A stretch of DNA of 6,201 bases, from positions 1-6,201 of the forward strand of contig WFYP01000269.1 in the NCBI GenBank assembly GCA_015490055.1, read 5' to 3'. Below, one piece after another: positions 1 through 5,359 of the stretch (its first letter is position 1; each line of letters begins with the position of its first letter). This DNA comes from Nitratifractor sp. (GTDB taxonomy: Bacteria > Campylobacterota > Campylobacteria > Campylobacterales > Sulfurovaceae). A program made the translations under genes and the position numbers. The notes below the pieces were generated by a model. It was not told the DNA's origin. It searched no databases and was given only the letters and a program-made list of their open reading frames with translations.

Positions 1-108
1 GTATGAATAAGTTAATGAAAATCATATTTGCAGTTGTAAAATACAAAAGAGAATTTTGTGAAAATTATGTAAGAGTTTAAGGGTATTCTGTTAAGATTTA
101 AAGGATTT

Positions 109-174
109 TTAAGACAGAACATTAAGTGGAGGCGGAGTCATCTTACCATTACTCATCTTTTTTCGCCAAATATT
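109..174 (-). pseudogene. possible 3' remnant of the split c-type cytochrome gene
   Basis: On the minus strand, just beyond the inverted-repeat element at 174-415, an open frame reads NIWRKKMSNGKM, then TPPPLNVLS, then a TAA at 109-111. A Met followed closely by prolines near the C-terminus is typical of the haem Met-ligand region of small monohaem cytochromes, so this may be the tail of the gene whose haem motif lies at 433-447. Joining the GGG codon at 416-418 to the AAT codon at 172-174 would put both pieces in one frame. The usual C-terminal helix is missing after LNVLS, and the spacing from CxxCH to this Met is short for the family, so some sequence may be lost. The evidence is one short motif plus position, and the assignment is tentative. 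Confidence 0.3.
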
Positions 175-415
175 AAGTGTCGCTCTAGTAATAGGTGATA
201 CCCACAACATCTCTAGCTTTTCTCTAGGCTAGGCACTCTTTCGCAGTACTAGCCTAGAGGAAAGCTAGAGATGCCCGAAGGGTGAACAATGCAAACGCAA
301 TCTTACACAAGATATTTAAGTCATCTTAAGCATAGCTAGGATTCATAAATCTCTTGCACAATCTTACATTTGCATTGCCCATTGTGGGTATTACCTATTG
401 CTAGAGAGACACTTA
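174..415. mobile_element. 242-bp inverted-repeat element E1 (MITE-like or structured-RNA repeat)
   Basis: Terminal inverted repeats 174-207 and 382-415 match at 31 of 34 positions. Inside lie a hairpin with 25-bp arms (208-232/249-273, one U.G pair, 16-base loop) and a second stem (CAATGCAAA at 287-295 with TTTGCATTG at 369-377, plus GGG 280-282 with CCC 378-380). Together these make a three-way junction. A 10-base direct repeat, CAATCTTACA, occurs at 298-307 and 359-368. No protein-coding frame of useful length is present. The element directly follows the GKG codons of the cytochrome fragment at 413-519. Both ends carry TA (174-175, 414-415), compatible with a TA target, but TA is self-complementary so this proves little. 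No transposase is in the window, so mobility is inferred from the repeats and the gene disruption only. Confidence 0.65.
208..273. repeat. 25-bp near-perfect hairpin inside element E1
   Basis: The arms 208-232 and 249-273 are complementary at 24 of 25 positions, and the exception (221/260) is a U.G pair on the plus strand. The loop is 233-248. The arm is built from CTAG-containing blocks (CTCTAGC, CTAGGCTAG). Bases 243-256 (GCAGTACTAGCCTA) recur in reverse complement at 708-721 inside element E2. There is no U-tract after it, so it is not a simple terminator. Confidence 0.8.
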
Positions 416-522
416 CCCTTTTCCGGCTGCATTAGCACCGTGGCATACAACACAATTTTTATCAAATAACGACTTACCTAGTGCAATATCCTCTTTATCA
501 TACCAACTCTCTTCTGAACTAA

Positions 523-790
523 TTACCGCACCAATAAATAATCTTAATTTTTGATGCTATAATTTCGTTCAAAGGCAAGGCAGATTTTTGCAGGACTAGC
601 TAGAGCTAATTCAAAAAAATCTAACGCAGTATTTGGGCGAAATTATTGCACCCTTTGGGGAGAACGAGACGAGGCAATCTGCACATAAAAAAACCTTTGA
701 ATTAGCTTAGGCTAGTACTGCAGATTTTTTTATGCACATCTCACCTCGTCTCATTCTCTCAAAAGTTAAGACTATTTGTTGGTGTGGTAA
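523..790. mobile_element. 268-bp inverted-repeat element E2 (MITE-like or structured-RNA repeat)
   Basis: Terminal inverted repeats 523-554 and 759-790 match at 28 of 32 positions. TAA flanks both ends (520-522 and 791-793), a candidate 3-bp target duplication. Inside are two further hairpins: 559-573 with 632-646 (15 pairs, two of them U.G), and 660-674 with 744-758 (14 of 15), which continues imperfectly through an A-tract at 687-693 and a T-tract at 725-731. The loops of the two hairpins are themselves complementary (about 592-614 with 696-718, about 19 of 23). There is no coding frame of note. The element separates the signal peptide from the mature part of the cytochrome gene. It shares overall design, size and one 14-base block with E1, but not its terminal sequence. 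Transposition is inferred. Confidence 0.65.
555..563 (+). promoter_or_regulatory. extended -10 promoter inside element E2
   Basis: TGCTATAAT at 555-563 matches the extended -10 consensus TGnTATAAT exactly, at the inner edge of the left terminal repeat. A transcript would start near 570 and run rightward through both internal hairpins, antisense to the cytochrome and oxidase genes. There is no clear -35, which is usual for this kind of promoter. The same bases also form part of the 559-573 hairpin arm, so the match could be partly a by-product of the repeat. Confidence 0.45.
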
Positions 791-843
791 TAAGCCGATA
801 TAGCTATAAGTGGTAATAGTATAAAATACTTCATCTTCAATCC

Positions 844-2343
844 TTATACAACTGTAAATTGACCCATCATACCAGCATCTTCATGCTCTAGTATGTGGCA
901 GTGGTACATATATGGTACCTTTGCATCGCTATAATCTGTATGTCGTACCAAAAGCTCAACCCTATCACTCGGCTCTAACATAACGGTATCTTTGTACCCT
1001 CTCTCCCAAGCTCTAACATTTTTACTGCTTCCGTTTCTACTAAGCACTCTAAAGTGTCCACCATGCATATGAAAATTATGCACCATTCGCATCATACCCA
1101 TACCCATTGGCTCATTATAAACTTCCCAAATTTCATAATCACCCTTTTTAACAACTTCATCTATTCGTTTTGGGTTCATACTTTTGCTATTTATAAGTAG
1201 CCTTCCAGGTCCTGCAACAGATAGTGTAAACTTTCTTCTCTTAACCACTTTCTTTAAATTTACAGGCTCTAACTTTGTTAATACGGCAGGAACTTTGCTA
1301 GCTACTTTAGCCTTTTTAGTTACTCTAATCTCTAAAACTTTAGCGCCACTTTGGTAATCTTTTAAGTAAACTTTTTTACCCTGTATACCACTTAAATCTA
1401 CAACAACCTCAGCCCTCTCAGCAGGCGATAGTGTAACTCTGTTTAAATTAACGGCTCTTTCTAAAAACGAGTTATCCCCAGCAATCAACTTAACAACTTT
1501 TCCATCAACCCCAAAACTATAAACTCTTGAGTTAGAAGCATTTAAAAGTCTTAACCTAAGCAACCCTGCTTCTGCCTCCATATATGGTGCAACTGTACCA
1601 TTAACTAACAACACATCACCTCTATAGCCGTGCATAGTTGTCATCATACTTCTTGGATACGAAAAGTATCCACTCTTTGTAAATTGTCTATCTTGAAACA
1701 CCAAAGGAATATCATCAACACCATACCGCTTAGGTAGTGGCAGTTCTAAAGAGTGGGCATCGTCTATATATATCATACCGCCAAGCCCCATAAGAACTTG
1801 TGTAGCAGTCTTATCCATAGTATGCGGATGATACCAATTTGTACAAGCTTCTTGTTTTACAAGATACTTCGCACTCCAACTGCTACCATCTCTCATTGTC
1901 TGATGCACAGTACCATCAGCACTTGCTGGCAAATGCATACCATGCCCATGCATTGTAGCTTCATTGCCTATTCTATTGTGCCAATTCAAAGATACCTTCT
2001 GCCCAACTTTAAGCCTAATTGTAGGACCTAAATACGAACCATTAACGCCATATGTTTGAGTCTCAACACCCTTAAAAAATTCACTCATACCTAACTGCAT
2101 TTTTAAATCAAAATGGTGCACTCCACCCTTTAGTGTGCCATATATCTGTTCTGGAATCTTTAGCGGATTAAAAAAGCTACTTAAATCTTTCAGCTCACCG
2201 CCAAAACCTCGTCCCATCATTCCGCCACGGTTACCCATCATACCGCCACCCATCATGCCACCCATCATACCTTTAGCATAAATGGCAACAGAAGCAACAG
2301 CCGAAACGCCAACCAGGCTCTTTAAAAAATCTCTTCTTTTCAT
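844..2343 (-). CDS. Tat-exported multicopper oxidase (CueO/CopA-like) with Met/Gly-rich N-terminal tail
   Basis: This 499-residue, three-cupredoxin-domain multicopper oxidase probably acts in the periplasm, oxidising Cu(I) to Cu(II) for copper tolerance. All copper ligands are visible: HGHG (H132, H134), WYHPH (H172, H174), HNFHMH (H422, H425, H427), and YHCHILEHEDAGM (H481, C482, H483, H487, axial M492), giving one T1 site and the T2/T3 trinuclear cluster. The N-terminus MKRRDFLKS is a twin-arginine signal. Residues about 25-49 carry four Met-Met pairs in Gly; a second Met cluster (PMGMGMMRM, 412-420) precedes the HxxHxH motif. Start chosen at 2343: AAAGG lies 8 bases upstream, and an in-frame ATG at 2376 falls inside the promoter -10, so it would precede the transcript. 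It follows the kinase gene by 54 bases and is followed by a broken cytochrome gene. The multicopper family is certain; the cuprous-oxidase role is inferred from motifs and neighbours. Confidence 0.93.
   Translation of the reverse strand: MKRRDFLKSLVGVSAVASVAIYAKGMMGGMMGGGMMGNRGGMMGRGFGGELKDLSSFFNPLKIPEQIYGTLKGGVHHFDLKMQLGMSEFFKGVETQTYGVNGSYLGPTIRLKVGQKVSLNWHNRIGNEATMHGHGMHLPASADGTVHQTMRDGSSWSAKYLVKQEACTNWYHPHTMDKTATQVLMGLGGMIYIDDAHSLELPLPKRYGVDDIPLVFQDRQFTKSGYFSYPRSMMTTMHGYRGDVLLVNGTVAPYMEAEAGLLRLRLLNASNSRVYSFGVDGKVVKLIAGDNSFLERAVNLNRVTLSPAERAEVVVDLSGIQGKKVYLKDYQSGAKVLEIRVTKKAKVASKVPAVLTKLEPVNLKKVVKRRKFTLSVAGPGRLLINSKSMNPKRIDEVVKKGDYEIWEVYNEPMGMGMMRMVHNFHMHGGHFRVLSRNGSSKNVRAWERGYKDTVMLEPSDRVELLVRHTDYSDAKVPYMYHCHILEHEDAGMMGQFTVV
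2197..2271 (-). repeat. Met-Met/Gly codon repeats in the oxidase tail
   Basis: Residues 25-49 of the oxidase are encoded by imperfect repeats of GGTATGATGGGTGGC type. Four ATGATG (Met-Met) pairs fall at residues 26-27, 30-31, 35-36 and 42-43, embedded in Gly codons. The irregular spacing (4, 5 and 7 residues) suggests slippage-prone growth of a short repeat, or selection for Met thioethers that could bind Cu(I). Confidence 0.7.
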
Positions 2344-2374
2344 TGTAAATACCTTTATATATTCATATATAGGC

Positions 2375-2408
2375 ATTATAACAATGATTTATGGAGTCTA
2401 TATGGAGT
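2375..2408 (-). promoter_or_regulatory. oxidase promoter with 11-bp-spaced direct repeats (candidate response-regulator box)
   Basis: Read on the minus strand, ACTCCAT occurs at 2408-2402 and again at 2397-2391, exactly 11 bp apart, the spacing used by OmpR-family dimers. The downstream copy extends to CTCCATAAAT (2396-2387); three bases later comes the extended -10 TGTTATAAT (2383-2375). The repeats occupy the -35 position, as expected for an activator. They overlap the last codons of the kinase gene. Transcription should begin near 2368. The same layout is found ahead of the metal-binding gene at 4458-4490, with 25 of 34 positions identical. Confidence 0.7.
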
Positions 2409-3510
2409 TAAAATCTAAAATAAACTCAGTACCCTCACCCTCAACAGAGTTTACTTTAATATCGACCCCATACTCTTTACAAACTTGCTCGACAATACTA
2501 AGCCCAATCCCAAAACCACCATCAACTTCTGTAGCTCTGTAATATTTATCAAAAATTTTACTCAAATCCTCTTTGGCAATACCTATGCCACTATCTGCAA
2601 CTTTTAAAATGCCATCTTTTAAAGTTATACTAACTCTACCACCCTTTTTATTATACTTTATAGTGTTACTTAGCAAGTTAGAAAAGAGCCTCTTAAAATC
2701 CTCTCTATCCATCTTGACACTACTATTATCTAAAGTAGTCTCTATAGTTACACCCTTCTTGTTAGCCAAAATATCAAAGTATCCAATATGCTCGTTTATC
2801 ACATCTTGCAACTCAAACTCTTCTATATTTTTACTTTTATCTTCTAAAAATATATAAGTCAAATCTTTATAAAGCTCGCTCACCCTTTTGGCACTTAAAT
2901 TAATTCGCTCAATATTTTTAGGGTTTTGCATACTCTTAGAGTTGGCACACATTAAAAGTGCAGTAATAGGAGTATTAAGCTCATGCGTGGTATCTTTAAT
3001 AAAGTTATCAAGCCTCTCTCTAGCCTCATTAATTGGCTTTAAAAATAGCCTAATCAAATAATACCCAAGCAGTGCAATAACTAAATATGCAAGTAAAAAA
3101 GCAATAATACTATTTCTCAATATTCTACTTTTAAGTGCATTAAAAGTTGTATCTTCAACAACAATTCCCCACACACCCAAATGCCCAAGTGGACTTTTGT
3201 CTACAATAGTTAAACCATTTTTATCTATACTCTCACCTGCTAATTTATCGCCATTTTTATCTAACAGCATAAACTTATAGTTACTATTAAAAGCACTACT
3301 ACAATTTAAAGGTTGTTTATTCATCTGAGACCTAATAATATTAGACGAAAGCTTAAAACTAAAGTTCTTCATCTTAGCAAGTGCCAAGTTTTTCTGGCTA
3401 TCCATTTGGTAGCTATAAATGAGCCAAAAAATTATTGCAAGCAGTACAAATGTAACACCAAAATAGAATCCTGCAAATCTCTTTAGTAAATCACTCTGCT
3501 CATATCTCAA
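2398..3510 (-). CDS. sensor histidine kinase, probable copper/metal sensor
   Basis: This is a membrane histidine kinase of 370 residues from the chosen start. Membrane segments lie at about 13-34 and 134-156, enclosing a roughly 100-residue periplasmic sensor region with a single Cys and no recognisable PAS or Cache motif. There is no clear HAMP domain. The cytoplasmic part has the H-box DTTHELNTP (His 176), N-box LFSNLLSNTIKYN (about 275-287), G1 box ADSGIG (about 305-310), KIFDKYYR, and G2 box GGFGIGLSIV (331-340), so the kinase core is complete. Start choice: there is no ATG before the first membrane segment. TTG 3510 gives LRYEQ, like the MRYE/MKYE starts of related kinases, 12 bases from AAAAGGGG; TTG 3522 abuts that site and would add four residues. 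The gene overlaps the regulator gene's 3' end, implying coupled translation. Copper as signal is inferred from the neighbours; a CrdS/CusS-like role is possible. Confidence 0.9.
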   Translation of the reverse strand: MRYEQSDLLKRFAGFYFGVTFVLLAIIFWLIYSYQMDSQKNLALAKMKNFSFKLSSNIIRSQMNKQPLNCSSAFNSNYKFMLLDKNGDKLAGESIDKNGLTIVDKSPLGHLGVWGIVVEDTTFNALKSRILRNSIIAFLLAYLVIALLGYYLIRLFLKPINEARERLDNFIKDTTHELNTPITALLMCANSKSMQNPKNIERINLSAKRVSELYKDLTYIFLEDKSKNIEEFELQDVINEHIGYFDILANKKGVTIETTLDNSSVKMDREDFKRLFSNLLSNTIKYNKKGGRVSITLKDGILKVADSGIGIAKEDLSKIFDKYYRATEVDGGFGIGLSIVEQVCKEYGVDIKVNSVEGEGTEFILDFNSI

Positions 3511-4156
3511 ACTTATAACCAACCCCTTTTAGCGTAGTAAGCAAATCTTTACCCAAAATTTTACGCAAATTTTTTATATATGTTCTAATTGTAGCATAAG
3601 TTGGGGCACTATCCATATCCCAAATATTAGATACAAGCTCATCTAACGATACAACTCTATTACTATTTTTAATAAAATACTCTAAAATCTGAGCCTCTTT
3701 TTGTGTTAAATCATAACTCTCACTATCACTCTTTAGAGCTTTTAAGTCAAAATTATAGACAAATCCATTGCTAAACTTATACTCTTTTATATCCAAGTTA
3801 TGCATCTTAGTCAAGTAGTTAATTCTAACCTCTAACTCTTTTAACTCAAAAGGCTTTTTAATATAATCATCACACCCAATATTAAAAGCCTTCTCTACAT
3901 CTTTAGCACTACTAAGCGATGTAATATAAATAGCCGGAATATTTACATCAATCTCTTTAAGGTAACTTAGAAGCTCAAAACCGTTAAGATTTGGCACACC
4001 AACATCTAAAAGCAGTATATCAAACTTATGCTCTTTTATTAAATCTAAAGCTTCGTATCCTTCAAATGCAGTTACCACACTATAACCAAGCTCTACTAAA
4101 TGCTCCTCTATCAGCTCGCTAAGTATAACATCATCTTCTAGTAGCAGTATATTCAT
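3500..4156 (-). CDS. OmpR-family response regulator
   Basis: This 218-residue regulator has a receiver domain at 1-115: acidic pair D8/D9, phosphoacceptor D51 in LLLDVGVPNLNG, switch T79, and conserved Lys in IKKPF (about 101). A winged-helix output domain follows at about 125-218, with TQKEAQILEYF, then VVSLDELVSNIW, the recognition-helix region ATIRTYIKNLRKIL, and the wing ending GVGYKFEI. Its ATG shares one base with the TAA of the upstream metal-binding gene (TAATG) and it has only a weak ribosome binding site, so translation is probably coupled. It should be phosphorylated by the adjacent kinase. Likely targets are the two 11-bp direct-repeat promoters at 4458-4490 and 2375-2408. Functionally it resembles copper regulators such as CrdR or CusR, but orthology cannot be settled here. 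Confidence 0.93.
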   Translation of the reverse strand: MNILLLEDDVILSELIEEHLVELGYSVVTAFEGYEALDLIKEHKFDILLLDVGVPNLNGFELLSYLKEIDVNIPAIYITSLSSAKDVEKAFNIGCDDYIKKPFELKELEVRINYLTKMHNLDIKEYKFSNGFVYNFDLKALKSDSESYDLTQKEAQILEYFIKNSNRVVSLDELVSNIWDMDSAPTYATIRTYIKNLRKILGKDLLTTLKGVGYKFEI

Positions 4157-4431
4157 TAATTATTCGCCTTACCAATCGCACAAGATACAAAACTCTTTGC
4201 CTTAGCCCCAACACCTTCGATAAAGTTCATATCTTCATCTACCATTGGGTAACCAAGAGCTTTTAAAGCCTCTCTTAATCTATCTTCGTCAATATCATCT
4301 TTATATATAGTAATAACTCTAGGCATCACCTCTAAATCTACATCAACATCGCCAAACTCATCTTTCAACTTACTCTTTAAAGTCCCAGCACAACCACCAC
4401 ACTTTACATTTAATACTTCATACTTTTTCAT
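4156..4431 (-). CDS. heavy-metal-associated (HMA) domain protein, CopZ-like
   Basis: This 91-residue protein begins with a ferredoxin-like HMA domain: a beta strand leading into VKCGGCAGTL, where C11 and C14 form the CxxC metal site, a helix, two strands (VDVDLEVM, RVITIYK), a second helix (DRLREALKALGYP) and a short strand. This matches Cu(I) chaperones of about 68 residues. Roughly 20 extra C-terminal residues carry a third Cys (C84 in FVSCAIG), which is not part of the standard fold. The usual Met two residues before the first Cys is Val here. There is no signal peptide, so it should be cytoplasmic, buffering copper or passing it on. GGAG lies 8 bases ahead of the ATG. It is the first gene of the operon with the regulator and kinase. 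No copper ATPase lies within view. Confidence 0.85.
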   Translation of the reverse strand: MKKYEVLNVKCGGCAGTLKSKLKDEFGDVDVDLEVMPRVITIYKDDIDEDRLREALKALGYPMVDEDMNFIEGVGAKAKSFVSCAIGKANN

Positions 4432-4457
4432 AATTTACTCCAATAATCATTTTAGCA

Positions 4458-4490
4458 ATAATAACATATATTTATGGAGGATTTATGCAA
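4458..4490 (-). promoter_or_regulatory. promoter of the metal-binding/regulator/kinase operon with 11-bp direct repeats
   Basis: On the minus strand, TTGCATAAAT (4490-4481) and CTCCATAAAT (4479-4470) are direct repeats 11 bp apart. Three bases later comes TGTTATTAT (4466-4458), an extended -10 one base from consensus. Transcription should begin near 4451, giving a short leader to the ATG at 4431. Spacing of repeats and -10 is identical to that of the oxidase promoter at 2375-2408. A response-regulator site here would make the operon autoregulated. Confidence 0.65.
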
Positions 4491-4555
4491 TAAATCCACA
4501 CAAACTAACAATATTACAAATTGATAGAAAAATAAGTACAGTAAAATGCATAAGA

Positions 4556-4581
4556 TATAATAGCATTATATGGATACAGGA
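4556..4581 (+). promoter_or_regulatory. radC promoter -10 and ribosome binding site
   Basis: TATAAT at 4556-4561 is a perfect -10, putting the transcript start near 4568. GGAG at 4578-4581 then lies 6 bases ahead of TTG 4588. The ATG at 4570 would sit almost at the 5' end of the message with no ribosome binding site, which is why the TTG is preferred as the radC start. No good -35 is seen at the usual distance. Confidence 0.55.
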
Positions 4582-4587
4582 GCAACC

Positions 4588-5247
4588 TTGAAAACAATAA
4601 ATCAACTAAACAACTTCGACAAACCACGAGAAAAACTTAAAGCAAAAGGTGCAAAAGCACTGAAAAACGAAGAGTTAATGGCAATACTCTTAGGCTCAGG
4701 AGTAAAAGGCAAAGATGTACGCAAACTATCTAAAGAGATAACCACCCTACTCGACTCTAACTTCGAAAATATCTCCCTAGAAACACTTAGCCAAATCTAC
4801 GGCTTAGGAAACGCCAAAGCATCTCAAATAGTTGCAGCAATCGAACTAAGCAAACGCTACCTAATCCGCACAAACAAAAGAATCCTAAACGCCAACGACA
4901 TCTACAACGAATTAAAAGAGTACACAACAAAAACCCAAGAGTACTTTTTAACAATCACACTAGATGGAGCCTCACACATTATAAACAAACGAGTAGTATT
5001 CATAGGCACCCTAAACCAATCGCTAGTACACCCACGCGAAGTATTCGCCGACGCCATAGCCGACAGAGCAGCCGGCATAATAATAGCCCACAACCACCCC
5101 AGCCAAACCCCAACCCCAAGCCAAGCCGACATAAACATAACCAACCGCCTAAAAGAAGTAGCCACCCTTGTTGGCATAGAACTCTTAGACCACATAATCC
5201 TAACCAAAAATAGTTACTTCAGCTTTAGCGAAGAGGGTTATCTGTAA
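4588..5247 (+). CDS. radC: RadC family JAB1/MPN+ (JAMM) protein
   Basis: The product is 219 residues, close to the 222 of E. coli RadC. An N-terminal helical part opens with DKPREKLKAKGAKALKNEEL and contains a helix-hairpin-helix-like stretch (YGLGNAKASQI, about 71-81). The C-terminal RadC/JAMM domain (about 100-219) has E151 in HPREVF, then HNHPS (H168, H170), TPTPSQAD with D181, and DHIIL. These are the zinc ligands and catalytic acid of a JAMM metalloprotease site; the Gly usually found after HNHPS is Gln here. The cellular role of RadC is unsettled despite its DNA-repair name. The TTG start (MKTINQLNNFDKPREK) is chosen for its GGAG site; an in-frame ATG at 4570 would add six residues. It is transcribed divergently from the copper operon and is functionally unrelated to it as far as can be seen. 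Confidence 0.93.
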   Translation: MKTINQLNNFDKPREKLKAKGAKALKNEELMAILLGSGVKGKDVRKLSKEITTLLDSNFENISLETLSQIYGLGNAKASQIVAAIELSKRYLIRTNKRILNANDIYNELKEYTTKTQEYFLTITLDGASHIINKRVVFIGTLNQSLVHPREVFADAIADRAAGIIIAHNHPSQTPTPSQADINITNRLKEVATLVGIELLDHIILTKNSYFSFSEEGYL

Positions 5248-5251
5248 TTAG

Positions 5252-5270
5252 CAAAATGCTTTGCATTTTG
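5252..5270 (+). terminator. hairpin after radC, weak terminator candidate
   Basis: CAAAATGC at 5252-5259 and GCATTTTG at 5263-5270 form a perfect 8-bp stem with a 3-base loop, five bases after the radC stop. The stem is AT-rich and no U-run follows, so intrinsic termination would be weak. Confidence 0.35.
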
Positions 5271-5271
5271 G

Positions 5272-5320
5272 GTTGATAGTTGATAGTTAATGGTTGATAG
5301 TTTATAGCTAATAGTTAAAA
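5272..5320. repeat. heptamer tandem array, GTTGATA type, seven units
   Basis: Seven consecutive 7-base units read GTTGATA, GTTGATA, GTTAATG, GTTGATA, GTTTATA, GCTAATA, GTTAAAA. This is a degenerate short tandem array of the heptamer kind found between genes in many bacteria. There is no coding potential. It is followed by a GC-rich palindrome and a second array of related units in inverse orientation (5360-5397). Confidence 0.8.
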
Positions 5321-5338
5321 GCCTAGGTAAACCGTAGC

Positions 5339-5358
5339 GTGCGGTGCCCTCACCGCAC
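5339..5358. repeat. GC-rich palindrome (REP-like) between two heptamer arrays
   Basis: GTGCGGTG at 5339-5346 and CACCGCAC at 5351-5358 form a perfect 8-bp stem with loop CCCT. It is far more GC-rich than its surroundings and sits between the two heptamer arrays. It resembles repetitive extragenic palindromes in form, but whether it recurs elsewhere in the genome cannot be seen here. There is no U-tract after it. Confidence 0.7.
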
Positions 5359-5359
5359 A

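Larger units (their letters stand above)
413..834 (-). pseudogene. c-type cytochrome gene, interrupted by inverted-repeat element E2 and truncated by E1
   Basis: The gene starts at ATG 834-832, nine bases after the multicopper oxidase stop, with an AAGGA ribosome binding site overlapping that stop. The first residues, MKYFILLPLIAISA, form a signal peptide. The frame then runs into element E2 and stops at TAG 772-774. Beyond E2 the sequence resumes at about 519 as SSEESWYDKEDIALG, then FDKNCVVCHGANAAGKG: CVVCH is a canonical haem c attachment motif. The frame ends at TAA 413-415, which lies in the terminus of element E1. Placing AISA directly against SSEESWYD gives a normal secreted monohaem cytochrome start in frame. 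The intact product would have been a periplasmic electron carrier co-expressed with the oxidase, possibly as its redox partner (inference). As it stands no haem protein can be made by simple translation. Confidence 0.75.

Noticed and set aside
3..80. Plus-strand 25-codon frame starting MNKLMKIIFAVV
   Set aside because: The opening looks like a signal peptide start, but the frame stops after 25 codons and lacks a ribosome binding site within the window; likely chance in AT-rich DNA.
85..120. Imperfect hairpin (TTCTG-TTAA with TTAA-GA-CAGAA) as terminator of the copper operon
   Set aside because: The stem is short, AT-rich and bulged, with no clear U-run in either direction.
174..790. Group I or II intron explanation for the split cytochrome
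   Set aside because: No intron core motifs or maturase are visible, and both elements are about 250 bp of nested inverted repeats, far smaller than typical self-splicing introns.
2344..2376. In-frame ATG at 2376 extending the oxidase by 11 residues
   Set aside because: It overlaps the TATAAT promoter element, has no ribosome binding site, and would place extra residues before the twin-arginine signal.
1753..2857. Plus-strand frames at 1753-2031, 2282-2542 and 2573-2857
   Set aside because: They lie opposite the oxidase and kinase genes, which have full catalytic motifs; the plus-strand translations show no family pattern.
4570..4587. ATG at 4570 as the radC start
   Set aside because: It lies at or next to the predicted transcript start and has no ribosome binding site; GGAG sits at the right distance from TTG 4588, whose MK-start fits the family.
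4902..5207. Minus-strand frame opposite radC
   Set aside because: It is antisense to the conserved JAMM domain and has no ribosome binding site or family pattern.
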